Shown here piece after piece: positions 33,708 to 42,901 of a DNA stretch of 64,000 nt. Within the stretch, counting starts at the first letter, position 1. Each line of letters starts with the position of its first letter. Source of the DNA: Geothermobacter hydrogeniphilus (lineage in GTDB: Bacteria > Desulfobacterota > Desulfuromonadia > Desulfuromonadales > Geothermobacteraceae); NCBI RefSeq assembly GCF_002093115.1, contig NZ_NAAD01000009.1, positions 1 to 64,000 on the forward strand. The letters run 5' to 3'. Below the pieces are notes generated by a model. That model had not been told where the DNA came from, ran no database searches, and saw nothing but the letters and a program-made list of their open reading frames with translations. The position numbers were made by a program, and so were the translations under genes.

Positions 33708-35642
33708 TCAGGATAGTCCCGCCCGGCAGGTGATGAGACCGGGACTTCGGCGATTTTTACCGGTTTGGATGTTCTGGAGATAACGTTCCAGAACGGCTGC
33801 CGGCATCGGCCGGGCAAAATAGTAGCCCTGCATATCGAAACAATCCCGCTGCCTCAGAAATTCAACCTGTTGTGCTGTTTCCACCCCTTCGGCGATAACC
33901 GCGAGGCCCAGGCTGCGGGCCATGGCGATGATCGTGCCGACGATGGCGGCGGCGTTGCCGCCATGACTTATTTCTCCGACGAAGCTGCGGTCGATCTTGA
34001 TGCGGTCGATGGGAAAGTCCTTGAGGTAGCTGAGGGATGAGTAACCGGTTCCGAAGTCGTCGATGGCCAGGCTGATACCACGCTCCTTGAGTCCCCTGAG
34101 GTTGCGGAGGGTCGTTTCGACATTGTGCAGCAGCACGGTTTCGGTCAGCTCCATCTCCAGTTCGAGACGGGCGGGGTCAAAATCCGCTTCCCGCAGGGCC
34201 CGGTCGACGACGGTAAGAAAGTCAGGCTGTTTGAACTGTTGGCCGGAGATGTTGACCGCCATCCGCAGGTTGGGAAGCTGTGCGTGGCGCCAGGTGCGTA
34301 ACTGGCGACAGGATTCACGAAGAACCCATTCACCAAGGGTGCGAATCAGCCCTGTTTCTTCGGCTATCGGAATAAATTCAGCCGGGTAGACCAGCCCGCG
34401 TCGTGGATGATGCCAGCGCAACAGGGCTTCGACGCCCCGAATACGGCCGTTTCGGTCGTCAATCTGCGGTTGGTAGACCAGGGCGAATTCTCCCTGGTCC
34501 AGCGCCTGACGCAGGCGGGTTTCCATATCCCTGCGCTGTGCGGCCTGCCGGGTCATCCGTTTCCGGTAGAAGCAGAGGTTGTTGCGGCCCTGTTCCTTGG
34601 CGGCGTACATTGCCATATCGGCGTGTTTAAGCAGAGAACTGCTGTCTTTGCCGTCGGCGGGATAGCGGGCGATGCCGATGCTGGTTGAAACATGCAGTTG
34701 TTTGCCCGCCAGGAGGAAGGGTTTTTCCAGTGTCTTGAGCAGAGTGTTGCCGAAGTGTTCCAGTTCGTTCCGGTTGTGGACATCGGTCAGCATGATGACG
34801 AATTCATCCCCGCCCAGCCGGGCCAGTGTTCCGCCGGCGGGAATCAGGCACGAAAGTCTTTCGGCAACCAGCTGCAGCAGGCGATCCCCTCCGGCATGGC
34901 CGATGGTGTCATTGATGTACTTGAATCGGTCGAGATCGAGAAAGAGCAGCGCCAGTTGTTGTTCGCTGATGGCGGCCTGGGTCAGGGCTTCGGTCAGGCG
35001 CTGTTTGAAAAAGCTCCGGTTGGCAAGGCCGGTCAGGTTGTCATGGTAAGCGAGTTCCTCGATCTCCTGTTCGACCTGCTTGCGGTCGGTGATGTCGAGC
35101 ATCGCGCCGACCAGACCGGCCGGACTGCCATCGGCGGCGGCGAAAACCGCCTTGTGAAACATGACGTGATGGCGGCTGCCGTCGGCGTATTGGACTTCGG
35201 TTTCATAGACCTGTTGTCCGCCCTGTTCCATCAGTTCGCTGTCAGCCCGATGGTACGTGTCGGCCAGTTCCCGGGGGGCGACATCCCAGACACTGGCGCC
35301 GATGATCTTCTCCCGTGGAAGACCGATAAAGGCTTCGAAGGCCCGATTGCAACCGAGGTAGATTCCGCGGTGGTCTTTGAAAAAGATCGGTGCCGGGATG
35401 GCCCGCAATACCGCCTGCAGCAATCGGCTCTGCTGCTGGAACTGGCGCCGGAGGTGGTCATGCCTGGCAAACGCGGCCCTGGTGCGTGCCGTCAACCAGG
35501 CAACCAGGATGGTCAGGGCGAAGGTGACCAGCGCCGGCAATGCTGAGAATTGACTCAGCATGTTCAGTTGGCAGGCCGCCAGGATTATGCCTCCGGAGGC
35601 GATGACGGCCAGGCTGATAAGCAGCAATGTGACGCGTTTCAT
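33708..35642 (-). CDS. PAS-GGDEF-EAL protein
   Basis: 644 residues. Two N-terminal membrane helices (~4-55), a PAS domain (~75-190; PIFFKDHRGIYLGCNRAFEAFIG), GGDEF (~200-360) with RLGGDEFVI, and EAL (~375-625) with EALLRW, ELTETVLL and DDFGTGYSSLSYL. Both catalytic sites look intact. It lies between two chemoreceptor genes, consistent with coupling motility to cyclic-di-GMP. No sigma-28-like promoter is visible just upstream. Confidence 0.92.
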   Translation of the reverse strand: MKRVTLLLISLAVIASGGIILAACQLNMLSQFSALPALVTFALTILVAWLTARTRAAFARHDHLRRQFQQQSRLLQAVLRAIPAPIFFKDHRGIYLGCNRAFEAFIGLPREKIIGASVWDVAPRELADTYHRADSELMEQGGQQVYETEVQYADGSRHHVMFHKAVFAAADGSPAGLVGAMLDITDRKQVEQEIEELAYHDNLTGLANRSFFKQRLTEALTQAAISEQQLALLFLDLDRFKYINDTIGHAGGDRLLQLVAERLSCLIPAGGTLARLGGDEFVIMLTDVHNRNELEHFGNTLLKTLEKPFLLAGKQLHVSTSIGIARYPADGKDSSSLLKHADMAMYAAKEQGRNNLCFYRKRMTRQAAQRRDMETRLRQALDQGEFALVYQPQIDDRNGRIRGVEALLRWHHPRRGLVYPAEFIPIAEETGLIRTLGEWVLRESCRQLRTWRHAQLPNLRMAVNISGQQFKQPDFLTVVDRALREADFDPARLELEMELTETVLLHNVETTLRNLRGLKERGISLAIDDFGTGYSSLSYLKDFPIDRIKIDRSFVGEISHGGNAAAIVGTIIAMARSLGLAVIAEGVETAQQVEFLRQRDCFDMQGYYFARPMPAAVLERYLQNIQTGKNRRSPGLITCRAGLS

Positions 35643-35724
35643 GCGGGACGGTCCTGACCTCCCCCTCCTGAAGGTGCGAGCGACGGGCGATGGATTGTTT
35701 ATTCAGGGGCCGTGAGCCGGTTAA

Positions 35725-35755
35725 CGTCCTTCCGCCGTTCTTCGGCGGAAGGACG
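35725..35755 (-). terminator. Hairpin after the Cache chemoreceptor gene
   Basis: CGTCCTTCCGCCG pairs perfectly (13 bp) with CGGCGGAAGGACG around TTCTT, just after the chemoreceptor stop codon. No T-run. Confidence 0.65.
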
Positions 35756-35762
35756 CTGCGGA

Positions 35763-37580
35763 TCAATATCGACCGAACTCATCGTCGTTCAGGGCGATCA
35801 TCTCCTCTCCTCGGGGAGCGGCGGATCCCCCCCCCCAGTTTCCGTTTCCCGCAGCGGGCTGCGGCGGACGGGGAGGGGCTGCCGCCGGAATCGTGCTCGG
35901 GGCTGCAGTCATGGCATGCTGTTTGAGCTTGAAGCGGGAGAGCATGTTGTGGAGCTGGGCGGCCTGGCTGGAGAGTTCTTCGCTGGCGGCCGCGCCTTCT
36001 TCGGCGTTGGCGGTGTTCTGTTGGGTGACCTGGTCGATCTGGGCCAGCCCCTGGTTGACCTGGGCGATGCCCTGCGCCTGTTCGTTGGAGGCGGCGGCGA
36101 TCTCCGAAACCAGGTTTGAAACCTTGGTAACACCGTCGACGATCTTGCCCAGGGCCTCGGCGGTCTGACCGGCGATGTGGCTGCCGCGCTCAGTCAGGTC
36201 GACGGATCCTTCGATCAACTCGGCGGTTTCCCTTGCCGCCCGGGCGCTGCGCGCGGCCAGGTTGCGGACCTCTTCGGCAACCACCGCGAAGCCTTTGCCG
36301 TGCTGGCCGGCGCGGGCCGCCTCGACGGCGGCGTTGAGGGCCAGCAGGTTGGTCTGGAAGGCGATTTCGTCGATCACCTTGATGATTTTGGAAATATTCT
36401 GGCCGGCGTCGGCGATTTCACCCATGGCCGAAACCATCTCCTGCATCTGCTGATTGCCCTTTTCAGCTGCCGCCTGGGCTTCATCGGAGAGTCGATTGGC
36501 CTGGTCGGCATTTTCGGCGTTCTGCCGGGTCTGGGAGGACATTTCATTCATCGAGGCGGATATTTCCTCCAGCGACGCGGCCGATTCGGTGGCCCCCTGC
36601 GACAGGGACTGGCTGGAATCGGAAACCTGACTCGCCCCGGCGGCGATCTGTTCACCGGAACTCTGGATATCGAGCATCACCCGGTTGAGATCCTGTTCCA
36701 GCTTCTGCAGCGCCCCGCGTACCACGTCCTGGCTATCGCGTGGTTCGATGCTGAAGGTCAGGTCACCGGTTGCCAGTCGTTGCAGGGATGCGACCACTTC
36801 GTTCTGCAGTGAGTCGGCAAAAGCGTCCATCGCCCTGGCCATGCGTCCCATCTCATCCTTGCGGTCCATGTTCAGACGGCGGTCAAGATGTCCCTTCTCC
36901 ATTTCTTCGATCATCTCCACCGTCTGGTGGAGGGGATGGGAAACATGGCGGGCGAGGAACCAGACCAGTGCCGCGGAGACCAGCAGGGAGAATCCCAGGA
37001 CCCCGATCACCGACCAGAAAGCGGCCGCGATCCGGCTCTGAATGTCATCCAGGTAGACCCCGGCACCGACGATCCAGCCCCAGTCCGGATGCCGGCGGAC
37101 ATAGGAGAGCTTGTCGACCGGTTTGTCGTGGCCGGGTTTGGCCCACTGGTACTCGACGAACCCGGCGCCGTCTTTGGCGGTGACATTGACCATCTCCTTG
37201 AACAGGTAGACGCCGTTGGGGTCTTTGACGGCGGACATGTCCTTGCCTTCAAGTTGCGGCTTGATCGGGTGCATGACGATTTTCGGGGTCGTGTCGTTGA
37301 TCCAGAAATAACTGCCGTTCCCGAACCTGAGAGCCCTGATGGCGCTCTTGGCCAGCATCTGCGCTTCGCTGCGGGAGAGGTCTTCGCCGACGCTCCTGCT
37401 GTAATGGTCAATGATGCCCCAGGCGGTGTCGACCGCCGCGACCAGTTGTTCGCGGCTGCCTTCATAGAGCTGGTCGCGGTACTGGCCGTAGAGCCAGAAC
37501 GAGCTGGCGGTGAAGATCAGAATCAGGATGCCGGTGACCAGGTAGATTTTCTTGCCGATGTTCAGGTTCGCCAGATTCAT
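35763..37580 (-). CDS. Methyl-accepting chemotaxis protein with sCache domain
   Basis: 605 residues. TM1 (~10-30), a periplasmic single Cache domain (~40-185; [27 protein letters not shown]), TM2 (~188-212), HAMP, and a signalling domain with the conserved hairpin tip. It ends with a Pro/Ala linker and the tail [12 protein letters not shown], shared in form with the next chemoreceptor, probably a CheR/CheB tether. A sigma-28-like promoter lies ~210 bp upstream. Confidence 0.93.
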   Translation of the reverse strand: MNLANLNIGKKIYLVTGILILIFTASSFWLYGQYRDQLYEGSREQLVAAVDTAWGIIDHYSRSVGEDLSRSEAQMLAKSAIRALRFGNGSYFWINDTTPKIVMHPIKPQLEGKDMSAVKDPNGVYLFKEMVNVTAKDGAGFVEYQWAKPGHDKPVDKLSYVRRHPDWGWIVGAGVYLDDIQSRIAAAFWSVIGVLGFSLLVSAALVWFLARHVSHPLHQTVEMIEEMEKGHLDRRLNMDRKDEMGRMARAMDAFADSLQNEVVASLQRLATGDLTFSIEPRDSQDVVRGALQKLEQDLNRVMLDIQSSGEQIAAGASQVSDSSQSLSQGATESAASLEEISASMNEMSSQTRQNAENADQANRLSDEAQAAAEKGNQQMQEMVSAMGEIADAGQNISKIIKVIDEIAFQTNLLALNAAVEAARAGQHGKGFAVVAEEVRNLAARSARAARETAELIEGSVDLTERGSHIAGQTAEALGKIVDGVTKVSNLVSEIAAASNEQAQGIAQVNQGLAQIDQVTQQNTANAEEGAAASEELSSQAAQLHNMLSRFKLKQHAMTAAPSTIPAAAPPRPPQPAAGNGNWGGGSAAPRGEEMIALNDDEFGRY

Positions 37581-37791
37581 AATGATTTTTTCCTTCCTGC
37601 TGATGACTGCTTTGGGTCAGTTCCCGGAGGCACAATTGAATAAAGACACATAGCGTTTACGGGATGTCCGCATCTGTTGCCGGTTCCTGCGAAGGGGGTT
37701 GCGGCGATTTTGTCGCCATGCGTTTCGGGTGCTTTACGTCAAGACCGACGACACTGCTTTTGAGGACAGTTGCGGGTTGGTTACACAATTA

Positions 37792-37819
37792 TTATCGGAG
37801 GCGGTGATGGTCGGCTTTA
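37792..37819 (-). promoter_or_regulatory. Sigma-28-like promoter of the Cache chemoreceptor
   Basis: On the minus strand TAAA, 16 bp, TCCGATAA. The spacer is one base longer than the FliA consensus. Confidence 0.5.
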
Positions 37820-37887
37820 GATCAATAGTTAGAAAAAACACCCATGTGCAACAGCTAATAATGTCTGGGGTGGGGTGTGACAAGGAG

Positions 37888-37912
37888 GCCCCCCGGCGGA
37901 TTACCGGGGGGC
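37888..37912 (-). terminator. Hairpin after the third chemoreceptor gene
   Basis: GCCCCCCGG pairs with CCGGGGGGC around a 7-nt loop, 14 bp beyond the stop codon. Confidence 0.65.
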
Positions 37913-37925
37913 AGAAGATTCCAGA

Positions 37926-39764
37926 TCAGTATTTTCCGAACTCACTGTCATCCAGGGCGATCATCTGTTGAGGCGGGTCATTCATCTGTTCCCAGCCGCT
38001 GTCCGTGGCACCTGTCCCGGATGGAGCCGGGGTTTGTTGTTTCGCGAGAGGAGATGGCAGAAAAGTTCCTGTGACTTCGCCGCCGCTGTTTTTCAGGGTG
38101 AAGCGGCTGAGCATCTGCCGCAGCTGGGCGGCCTGGCTGGAGAGTTCCTCGCTGGCGGCGGCGCTTTGTTCGGCGTTGGCGGTGTTCTGCTGGGTGACCT
38201 GGTCGATCTGGGTCAGCCCCTGGTTGACCTGGCTGATCCCCTGGGCCTGTTCGTTGGAGGCGACGGCGATTTCCGCCACCAGGTCGGAGACCTTGGTGAT
38301 CCCCTGGACGATTTCACCGAGCGCTTCGGCGGTCTGGTTGGCGATGCCGCTGCCTTTTTCGGTCAGGTTGACCGATCCCTCGATCAGTTCGGCGGTTTCG
38401 CGGGCCGCCTTGGCGCTGCGCCCGGCGAGGTTGCGGACCTCCTCGGCGACCACCGCGAAGCCCTTGCCGTGCTGGCCGGCGCGAGCTGCCTCGACGGCAG
38501 CATTGAGGGCCAGCAGGTTGGTCTGGAAGGCGATTTCGTCGATCACCTTGATGATCTTGCTGATGTTCTGCCCCGCCTCGGCGATCTCGGCCATGGCGTT
38601 GACCATTTCCTGCATCTGGGCGTTGCCCTTTTCGGCGGCGTTCTGGGCTTCGTCGGAGAGCCTGTTGGCCTGTCCGGCATTCTCGGCGTTCTGCTTGATC
38701 TGGCCGGTCATCTCGTTCAACGAGGCGGTGATCTCTTCCAGTGACGAGGCCGACTCGGTGGCTCCCTGCGACAGGGACTGGCTGGCGTCGGAGACCTGGG
38801 CGCTGCCGGCGGCGATCTGCTCGCCGGCGACGTGGATTTTTGCCAACACGCCGTTGAGGTCGTCGGCCAGTTTCTTCAGGCTGGTGCGGAACTGGTCCTT
38901 TTCATCGCGTGGCACGACCTCGAAGGTCAGGTCGCCGTCAGCCAGCTTCTTCAGGTTGGCGACCATTTCGTTCTGGATCGAGTCGGCAAAGGCATCCATG
39001 GTTCTGGCGACTTCGCCGATTTCATCATTACGCTGCAGGTTGAGACGCATGTCGAGATGTCCATTTTCGAGTTTGCGGATCATCTCGACAAGTTTCCGGG
39101 TGGGGACGGTGAGATTGCGGGTCATGAAAAAACCGCAGATACACATCGCCAGCAGCGCCAGCAGGCCGCACAAGATCATGGCCCATTGTTTCTGGCGGAC
39201 AAAAGAGTCCATTTCTGCCGGGGTCGCTTCAAGTTTTTGATTCGCCGCGGTGGAGATGGAAAAGGCAGTTTCGATCAGATCCCGGATCGGTCCCTTGTAT
39301 TTTTTGATGGCATTGTTGCCGGCGGCCGGATCGCTGATTTCTCCGGACTTCATCATGCTCCAGACGCGGTGAATTCCTTCCCGGTAAGCAGCGGCGCCAT
39401 TTTTCATCTTGGTGACCGCCTGGCGTTGAGCCGGGTCTTCAATCAGGCTGCTCAATTGTTCCAGGTGACGGTTCAGCCTGGTAAAGGTTTTATCCCATTT
39501 TGCCTGGTAGGACGCGACTTTGTCCGGATTCGAGACATTAAAAAAGCTGTCCTTTTCATAACGGCGCAGCCCGAGGCTGTCGACGGTGACGGCCGCGGCG
39601 GTGGCGGCGATCATGCCGTCCCTGGCAATCGCGGTATCAGCCTTGGCCCCCAGTCTGGAAATACCGAAGAAACCGATGCCGGTGGTGACTGCCAGTAACA
39701 GGGCGAAGATTGTCAGGACGATGAAAAACTGGATACCGATTCTGAAATTCTTGAGCGAAACCAT
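37926..39764 (-). CDS. Methyl-accepting chemotaxis protein with helical periplasmic domain
   Basis: 612 residues. TM1 (~11-36), an all-helical periplasmic region (~40-190, HBM/four-helix-bundle-like), TM2 (~195-215), HAMP and signalling domain, ending [12 protein letters not shown]. Helical-bundle receptors often sense organic acids or aromatic compounds; the ligand is unknown. The signalling region is nearly identical at DNA level to that of the two neighbouring receptors. A sigma-28-like promoter lies ~75 bp upstream. Confidence 0.92.
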   Translation of the reverse strand: MVSLKNFRIGIQFFIVLTIFALLLAVTTGIGFFGISRLGAKADTAIARDGMIAATAAAVTVDSLGLRRYEKDSFFNVSNPDKVASYQAKWDKTFTRLNRHLEQLSSLIEDPAQRQAVTKMKNGAAAYREGIHRVWSMMKSGEISDPAAGNNAIKKYKGPIRDLIETAFSISTAANQKLEATPAEMDSFVRQKQWAMILCGLLALLAMCICGFFMTRNLTVPTRKLVEMIRKLENGHLDMRLNLQRNDEIGEVARTMDAFADSIQNEMVANLKKLADGDLTFEVVPRDEKDQFRTSLKKLADDLNGVLAKIHVAGEQIAAGSAQVSDASQSLSQGATESASSLEEITASLNEMTGQIKQNAENAGQANRLSDEAQNAAEKGNAQMQEMVNAMAEIAEAGQNISKIIKVIDEIAFQTNLLALNAAVEAARAGQHGKGFAVVAEEVRNLAGRSAKAARETAELIEGSVNLTEKGSGIANQTAEALGEIVQGITKVSDLVAEIAVASNEQAQGISQVNQGLTQIDQVTQQNTANAEQSAAASEELSSQAAQLRQMLSRFTLKNSGGEVTGTFLPSPLAKQQTPAPSGTGATDSGWEQMNDPPQQMIALDDSEFGKY

Positions 39765-39839
39765 ATCTAATTCCCCCTTCAGACCAAGGATTGCCCTGGG
39801 CCGGATGTGTTAAACTCTTTACAGTTTAACCTGTTGCCC

Positions 39840-39866
39840 TTATCGACATCCCGTTCAAGCTCCTTA
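39840..39866 (-). promoter_or_regulatory. Sigma-28-like promoter of the third chemoreceptor
   Basis: On the minus strand TAAG, 15 bp, GTCGATAA. A TAAACT/AGTTTA hairpin (39811-39828) lies in the leader. Confidence 0.6.
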
Positions 39867-39887
39867 AGAAAAAAATAATTTTCGCCT

Positions 39888-40274
39888 ATGCCGACCGTTC
39901 CCGGAGACAAGAATACCGAATTGATTATTTTCTACGATGGTTCCTGCGGACACTGCGCGCGGGCAATCTCCCGCTACCGTCGGCTGGCGCCGAGTGGGCG
40001 GTTTCAATGTGTCGATGTCAGCGGTGACCACTTCTGTGCCGGAGATTATGGTCGGGAGTTGGGCAAGTTTATGGCCCAGATGCACGTGCGGGACAAGGTC
40101 GGGGGCTGGCACCGGGGGATCGACGCGCTGCTGCTGATCTGGGCATTGCTGCCCGGATGGCGTTACCGGTGGCTTTGCCGAATTCTGCGCCGCCCCGGTT
40201 TCCATACCCTGGCCGACATCGGTTATCGGACCTTTGCGGCCAACCGGCATCGCTGGTCCGGCCATGGGAGATGA
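39888..40274 (+). CDS. DCC-family (DUF393) thiol-disulfide oxidoreductase-like protein
   Basis: 128 residues. Begins with the DCC signature IIFYDGSCGHCARAI (family form YDG.C.LC) and keeps the later R...R pattern with a hydrophobic GIDALLLIWALLPGW segment. Predicted thioredoxin-like; the biochemical role of the family is unsettled. Monocistronic: a terminator follows and a divergent chemoreceptor lies upstream. Confidence 0.85.
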   Translation: MPTVPGDKNTELIIFYDGSCGHCARAISRYRRLAPSGRFQCVDVSGDHFCAGDYGRELGKFMAQMHVRDKVGGWHRGIDALLLIWALLPGWRYRWLCRILRRPGFHTLADIGYRTFAANRHRWSGHGR

Positions 40275-40301
40275 ACCCCGACCATGGGATCAGGCAAAAA
40301 C

Positions 40302-40329
40302 AAAAACCCCGCCATTCCGGCGGGGTTTT
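40302..40329. terminator. Bidirectional terminator
   Basis: AAAACCCCGCC pairs with GGCGGGGTTTT around ATTCC. Minus-strand reading gives TTTTTGTTTTT; plus-strand reading gives TTTT. Confidence 0.85.
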
Positions 40330-40339
40330 CATCACAGGT

Positions 40340-40520
40340 GACCTGCTGAAGAGGGCGTCCGGCAACCAGGTTTCGTCCCTTGTACCAATGGTGGCCCCAG
40401 GAAGTGCGCTTCAGGCTTCCCACTGCATCGGCGGGCCTGCACACCACGCCTTGCCGGAGGCGGGACTGTTACGCAAGCTGACGAACCGGCTGGCCGAGGA
40501 CGCCGTCTCCAGCATGTCAT
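40340..40520 (+). ncRNA. Structured RNA, possible 6S RNA
   Basis: A ~170-nt gene-free block closes on itself: GCTGAAGAGGGCGTCC (40345-40360) pairs with GGACGCCGTCTCCAGC (40498-40513). A second helix (CCAGGTTTCGTC with GACGAACCGGCTGG) and GTCCC/GGGAC border an open central region, with TGGTG/CACCA and a terminal hairpin beyond. GTCCCTTGTACCAAT resembles the 5' central bubble of proteobacterial 6S RNA (GUCCCYUGAGCCGAU), and the small CCTTG hairpin opposite also fits. Size suits 6S. Strand is uncertain: the T-rich terminator at 40302 favours minus, the 6S-like order favours plus. Confidence 0.45.
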
Positions 40521-40571
40521 TGGTCCTGCTTGACCATCTTTTCGACTGAAGCCGGTAGATGGTTTAGGGAT

Positions 40572-40602
40572 AAAAAAAGGCCGCCGATGGATTTCGGCGG
40601 CC
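40572..40602 (-). terminator. Rho-independent terminator after ferritin
   Basis: On the minus strand GGCCGCCG-loop-CGGCGGCC is followed by T7. Confidence 0.92.
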
Positions 40603-40652
40603 GGTTCTGAAAATTCTTGAATTGCTGAGAGTTGTCTGGTCCGATTTCGGGC

Positions 40653-41162
40653 TCAGGCCGGTGCCGGGGCAACGAAAGTGCGCGCGCCAAGCTCCTCGTC
40701 GAGTCGCAGCAGGCCATTGCCGTCATCGCCGATGCGTTCCAGCTTGCGCAGGATCAGGCCGAAGTTGGATTCCTCCTCAACCTGCTCGGTGACAAACCAC
40801 TGCAGGAAAATCTGTGCTGCGTGGTTGCCCTCATCCCTGGCCAGATCCATCAGTTTGTTGATGCTGGCGGTGACGAACCGTTCATGTTCGAGACTGTACT
40901 GGAAAGCGGCCAGCGGGGAGTCGAAACCGTTCTGCGGTGCGTCGAAGCCGCGCAGGTCGGTGCGACCGCCGGCCTCGGTGATGAAGTTGAAGAATTTTTC
41001 GCCATGGGTCAACTCTTCCAGGGCCTGGATACGCATCCAGGAGGCGATGCCGGGCAGGTCCTCGGATTCGAAATATCCCGCGATGGCCAGATAGAGATAG
41101 GCCGAATAGAATTCATTTTTCATCTGCTCGTTGAGAGCGCCCTGCAGTTTGTCGCTGAGCAT
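40653..41162 (-). CDS. ftn: Ferritin
   Basis: 169 residues. Helices carry the ferroxidase ligands: E in EQMKNEFYSAYLYL, E and H in ALEELTHGEKF, E in EHERFVTASI and the QWFVTEQVEEE motif. It is a non-haem bacterial ferritin (Ftn type) that oxidises Fe2+ and stores iron in a 24-mer. AAAGGAGG precedes the ATG at 41162; upstream in-frame codons give a non-conserved extension. Flanked by its own terminator. Confidence 0.95.
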   Translation of the reverse strand: MLSDKLQGALNEQMKNEFYSAYLYLAIAGYFESEDLPGIASWMRIQALEELTHGEKFFNFITEAGGRTDLRGFDAPQNGFDSPLAAFQYSLEHERFVTASINKLMDLARDEGNHAAQIFLQWFVTEQVEEESNFGLILRKLERIGDDGNGLLRLDEELGARTFVAPAPA

Positions 41163-41256
41163 GCCAGCCTCCTTTTGGGAATGAGATGGGGATGAACTCA
41201 TGTATATCATGGGGTCGGTCCCTTGCCAACCGCGGGGCTGATTCCATGAATCTCAG

Positions 41257-41292
41257 AAAAACAAAAAGGGCGGAACCGGTCGGTTCCGCCCT
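41257..41292 (-). terminator. Rho-independent terminator
   Basis: AGGGCGGAACC-ggtc-GGTTCCGCCCT, followed on the minus strand by TTTTTGTTTTT. It ends the 41318-41773 gene. Confidence 0.92.
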
Positions 41293-41317
41293 GAAAAGGA
41301 TTTTTGATCAGGAGGTG

Positions 41318-41773
41318 TTACTTGGTATCGGCGAAAATAATCTGTTTCAGCCCGTCCAGCGGCAGGTTCTCACTGCCGAGTTCGAGGGTGAAGGGATTGC
41401 GGTAGGTATAGGTGATGAATGTGCAGTCACAGTCAGAGGGCAGAAAAGCATCACGAAGGATGAATTTCTTGCCGTCCGATTTGCGGGTCAGTTCGATCTG
41501 CCCGGAGCTGATTTCGTTGCCCGACATGCTGTAATTGACCTTGGGGCTGTCGAGAAAGAGAATTTCCGACACGGTTTCCAGGGGGACTTCAATCGGGGTT
41601 CCATTCCACCAGCCTTTGACCAGGGTGCGGTCGATCTGGAAGAAGCTGACTTCCTGTCCGTCCAGGGTGATGCATTTGCCGGGCCGGGCGTCGGCCGCCA
41701 GCGAAACACCCACCTGAAGGGACACCAGCATGACGGCAACGGCAAGCAAGCGTACCCACTTAGCAACTTTCAT
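41318..41773 (-). CDS. Secreted hypothetical protein
   Basis: 151 residues, not recognised. A signal peptide (~1-27, ending SLAADA) precedes a beta-rich domain with two segments of similar layout (SFFQIDRTLVKGWWNGTPIEVPLETVSEILFLD; FTLELGSENLPLDGLKQIIFAD), which look like an internal repeat of a strand-turn-strand unit. A CDC motif (SDCDCTF) and an earlier Cys could form disulfides or bind metal. Monocistronic. Confidence 0.75.
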   Translation of the reverse strand: MKVAKWVRLLAVAVMLVSLQVGVSLAADARPGKCITLDGQEVSFFQIDRTLVKGWWNGTPIEVPLETVSEILFLDSPKVNYSMSGNEISSGQIELTRKSDGKKFILRDAFLPSDCDCTFITYTYRNPFTLELGSENLPLDGLKQIIFADTK

Positions 41774-42037
41774 TTCAGATCATCTCCTTAACTGCGATGT
41801 TCAAAGGAATTCGTACCCTCGTCAGGGTTATTTCAGGCCGGTAAGGACCGGCGACAATCGGCAGTATGACCGGGGGGAACCGTGTGCCCGGGCGGTTCCC
41901 GGGTGATCGCTCCGGCATCCTGCTGCGGGAACAAACTGTCCCGGAAGGCGCTGATGCCGGAAAATCTCTGTATGCTTAGCAATTCCGCAAAAAAAAATCA
42001 ATGATTTTTCACTCTTTGTACCGACCCCGGGAGTGAG
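41774..42037. other. Intergenic stretch before repeat A3
   Basis: 264 bp with a possible hairpin (GGGAACCGTGTGCCCGGGCGGTTCCC, positions ~41875-41900; a GGGAACCG/CGGTTCCC stem), otherwise nothing recognised. Confidence 0.4.
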
Positions 42038-42216
42038 ACCCAAATCCACCGGCAATTTCGGGATTCGGCTGTCGTTACGGCTGAATCTGCTTCGTTGCCT
42101 TCACCGCTTCGGTGCTCAACGTAGCTCGGCTACGTCTACGCCCGAGTCGGCGCGGCGCCTCGCATCTCCACCAGTTCCGCCACCCTCGGTCCACAAAACA
42201 GCCGGTGGATTTGGGT
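42038..42216. repeat. 179-bp palindromic repeat A, copy 3
   Basis: Perfect 16-bp terminal inverted repeat ACCCAAATCCACCGGC / GCCGGTGGATTTGGGT and core ACGTAGC-tcg-GCTACGT. Same interior as copies at 14707 and 16716. It lies upstream of engB. Confidence 0.92.
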
Positions 42217-42298
42217 GGGACTGAATCGCTTGTAGCCGCGCCGGGCGCCGTGCTACAGTCCGCCCGGAGAGAGCGTCAACCCGTAATCGGAGCCGACC

Positions 42299-42901
42299 AT
42301 GCACATCCGTTCTGCCGAATTTATCCAGAGTGCCACCCGACCGGGCAACTACCCGCCCGAGCAGGGTCCGGAGATCGCTTTTGCCGGGCGTTCCAACGTC
42401 GGCAAGAGCAGCCTGATCAACAACCTGGTCGGTCGCCGCAAGCTGGTGCGCACCTCGCGGACACCGGGCCGGACCCAGTTGCTCAATTTCTTCCGCATCA
42501 ACGACCAGTTCTGTATGGTCGACCTGCCGGGCTACGGGTTTGCCAAGGTGCCGCCGGAGGTGAAAAAAGCTTGGGGGCCGATGGTGCATACCTACCTCGC
42601 ACAGCGTGCCAGCCTGCGCGGCGTGGTCTGGCTGCTCGACTGCCGCCGGGTTCCCAACGACGAGGACCTGCAGCTGCTTGACTGGCTGGAGGAGTTGCAG
42701 ATTCCGACCATCCCGGTGATCACCAAGATCGACAAGGTCAAGCGCAGCCAACGGCTGAAACAGCTCAAACCGATTCTGGCGACGACCGGGCTGCCGGCCG
42801 ATGCCTTCAGTTCCTTCTCGGCCCTGTCCGGGGAGGGGCGCGAGGATGTCTGGGAGCGGATCGTCGAGGCTCTTGGCCTGGATGGCGAGGTCGGGGAATG
42901 A
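42299..42901 (+). CDS. engB: Ribosome-biogenesis GTP-binding protein EngB/YsxC
   Basis: 200 residues. G1 GRSNVGKSSL, G2 Thr in TPGRTQ, G3 DLPGYG, G4 TKID and G5 SSFSALSG are in order, with no additional domains: the EngB family needed for 50S ribosomal-subunit assembly. Coupled to the next gene by an ATGA overlap. Confidence 0.95.
   Translation: MHIRSAEFIQSATRPGNYPPEQGPEIAFAGRSNVGKSSLINNLVGRRKLVRTSRTPGRTQLLNFFRINDQFCMVDLPGYGFAKVPPEVKKAWGPMVHTYLAQRASLRGVVWLLDCRRVPNDEDLQLLDWLEELQIPTIPVITKIDKVKRSQRLKQLKPILATTGLPADAFSSFSALSGEGREDVWERIVEALGLDGEVGE

Larger units (their letters stand above)
37581..37925. other. Gap between two chemoreceptor genes
   Basis: 345 bp holding the sigma-28-like promoter at 37792 and the hairpin at 37888. 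A short ATG frame at 37807 behind GGAGGCG would run into the next gene's 3' end and has no protein-like features, so no gene is called. Confidence 0.5.

Noticed and set aside
37699-37971. Short plus-strand frames between two chemoreceptors
   Set aside because: They overlap a sigma-28-like promoter, a hairpin and the 3' end of the next gene, and the translation has no protein-like character.
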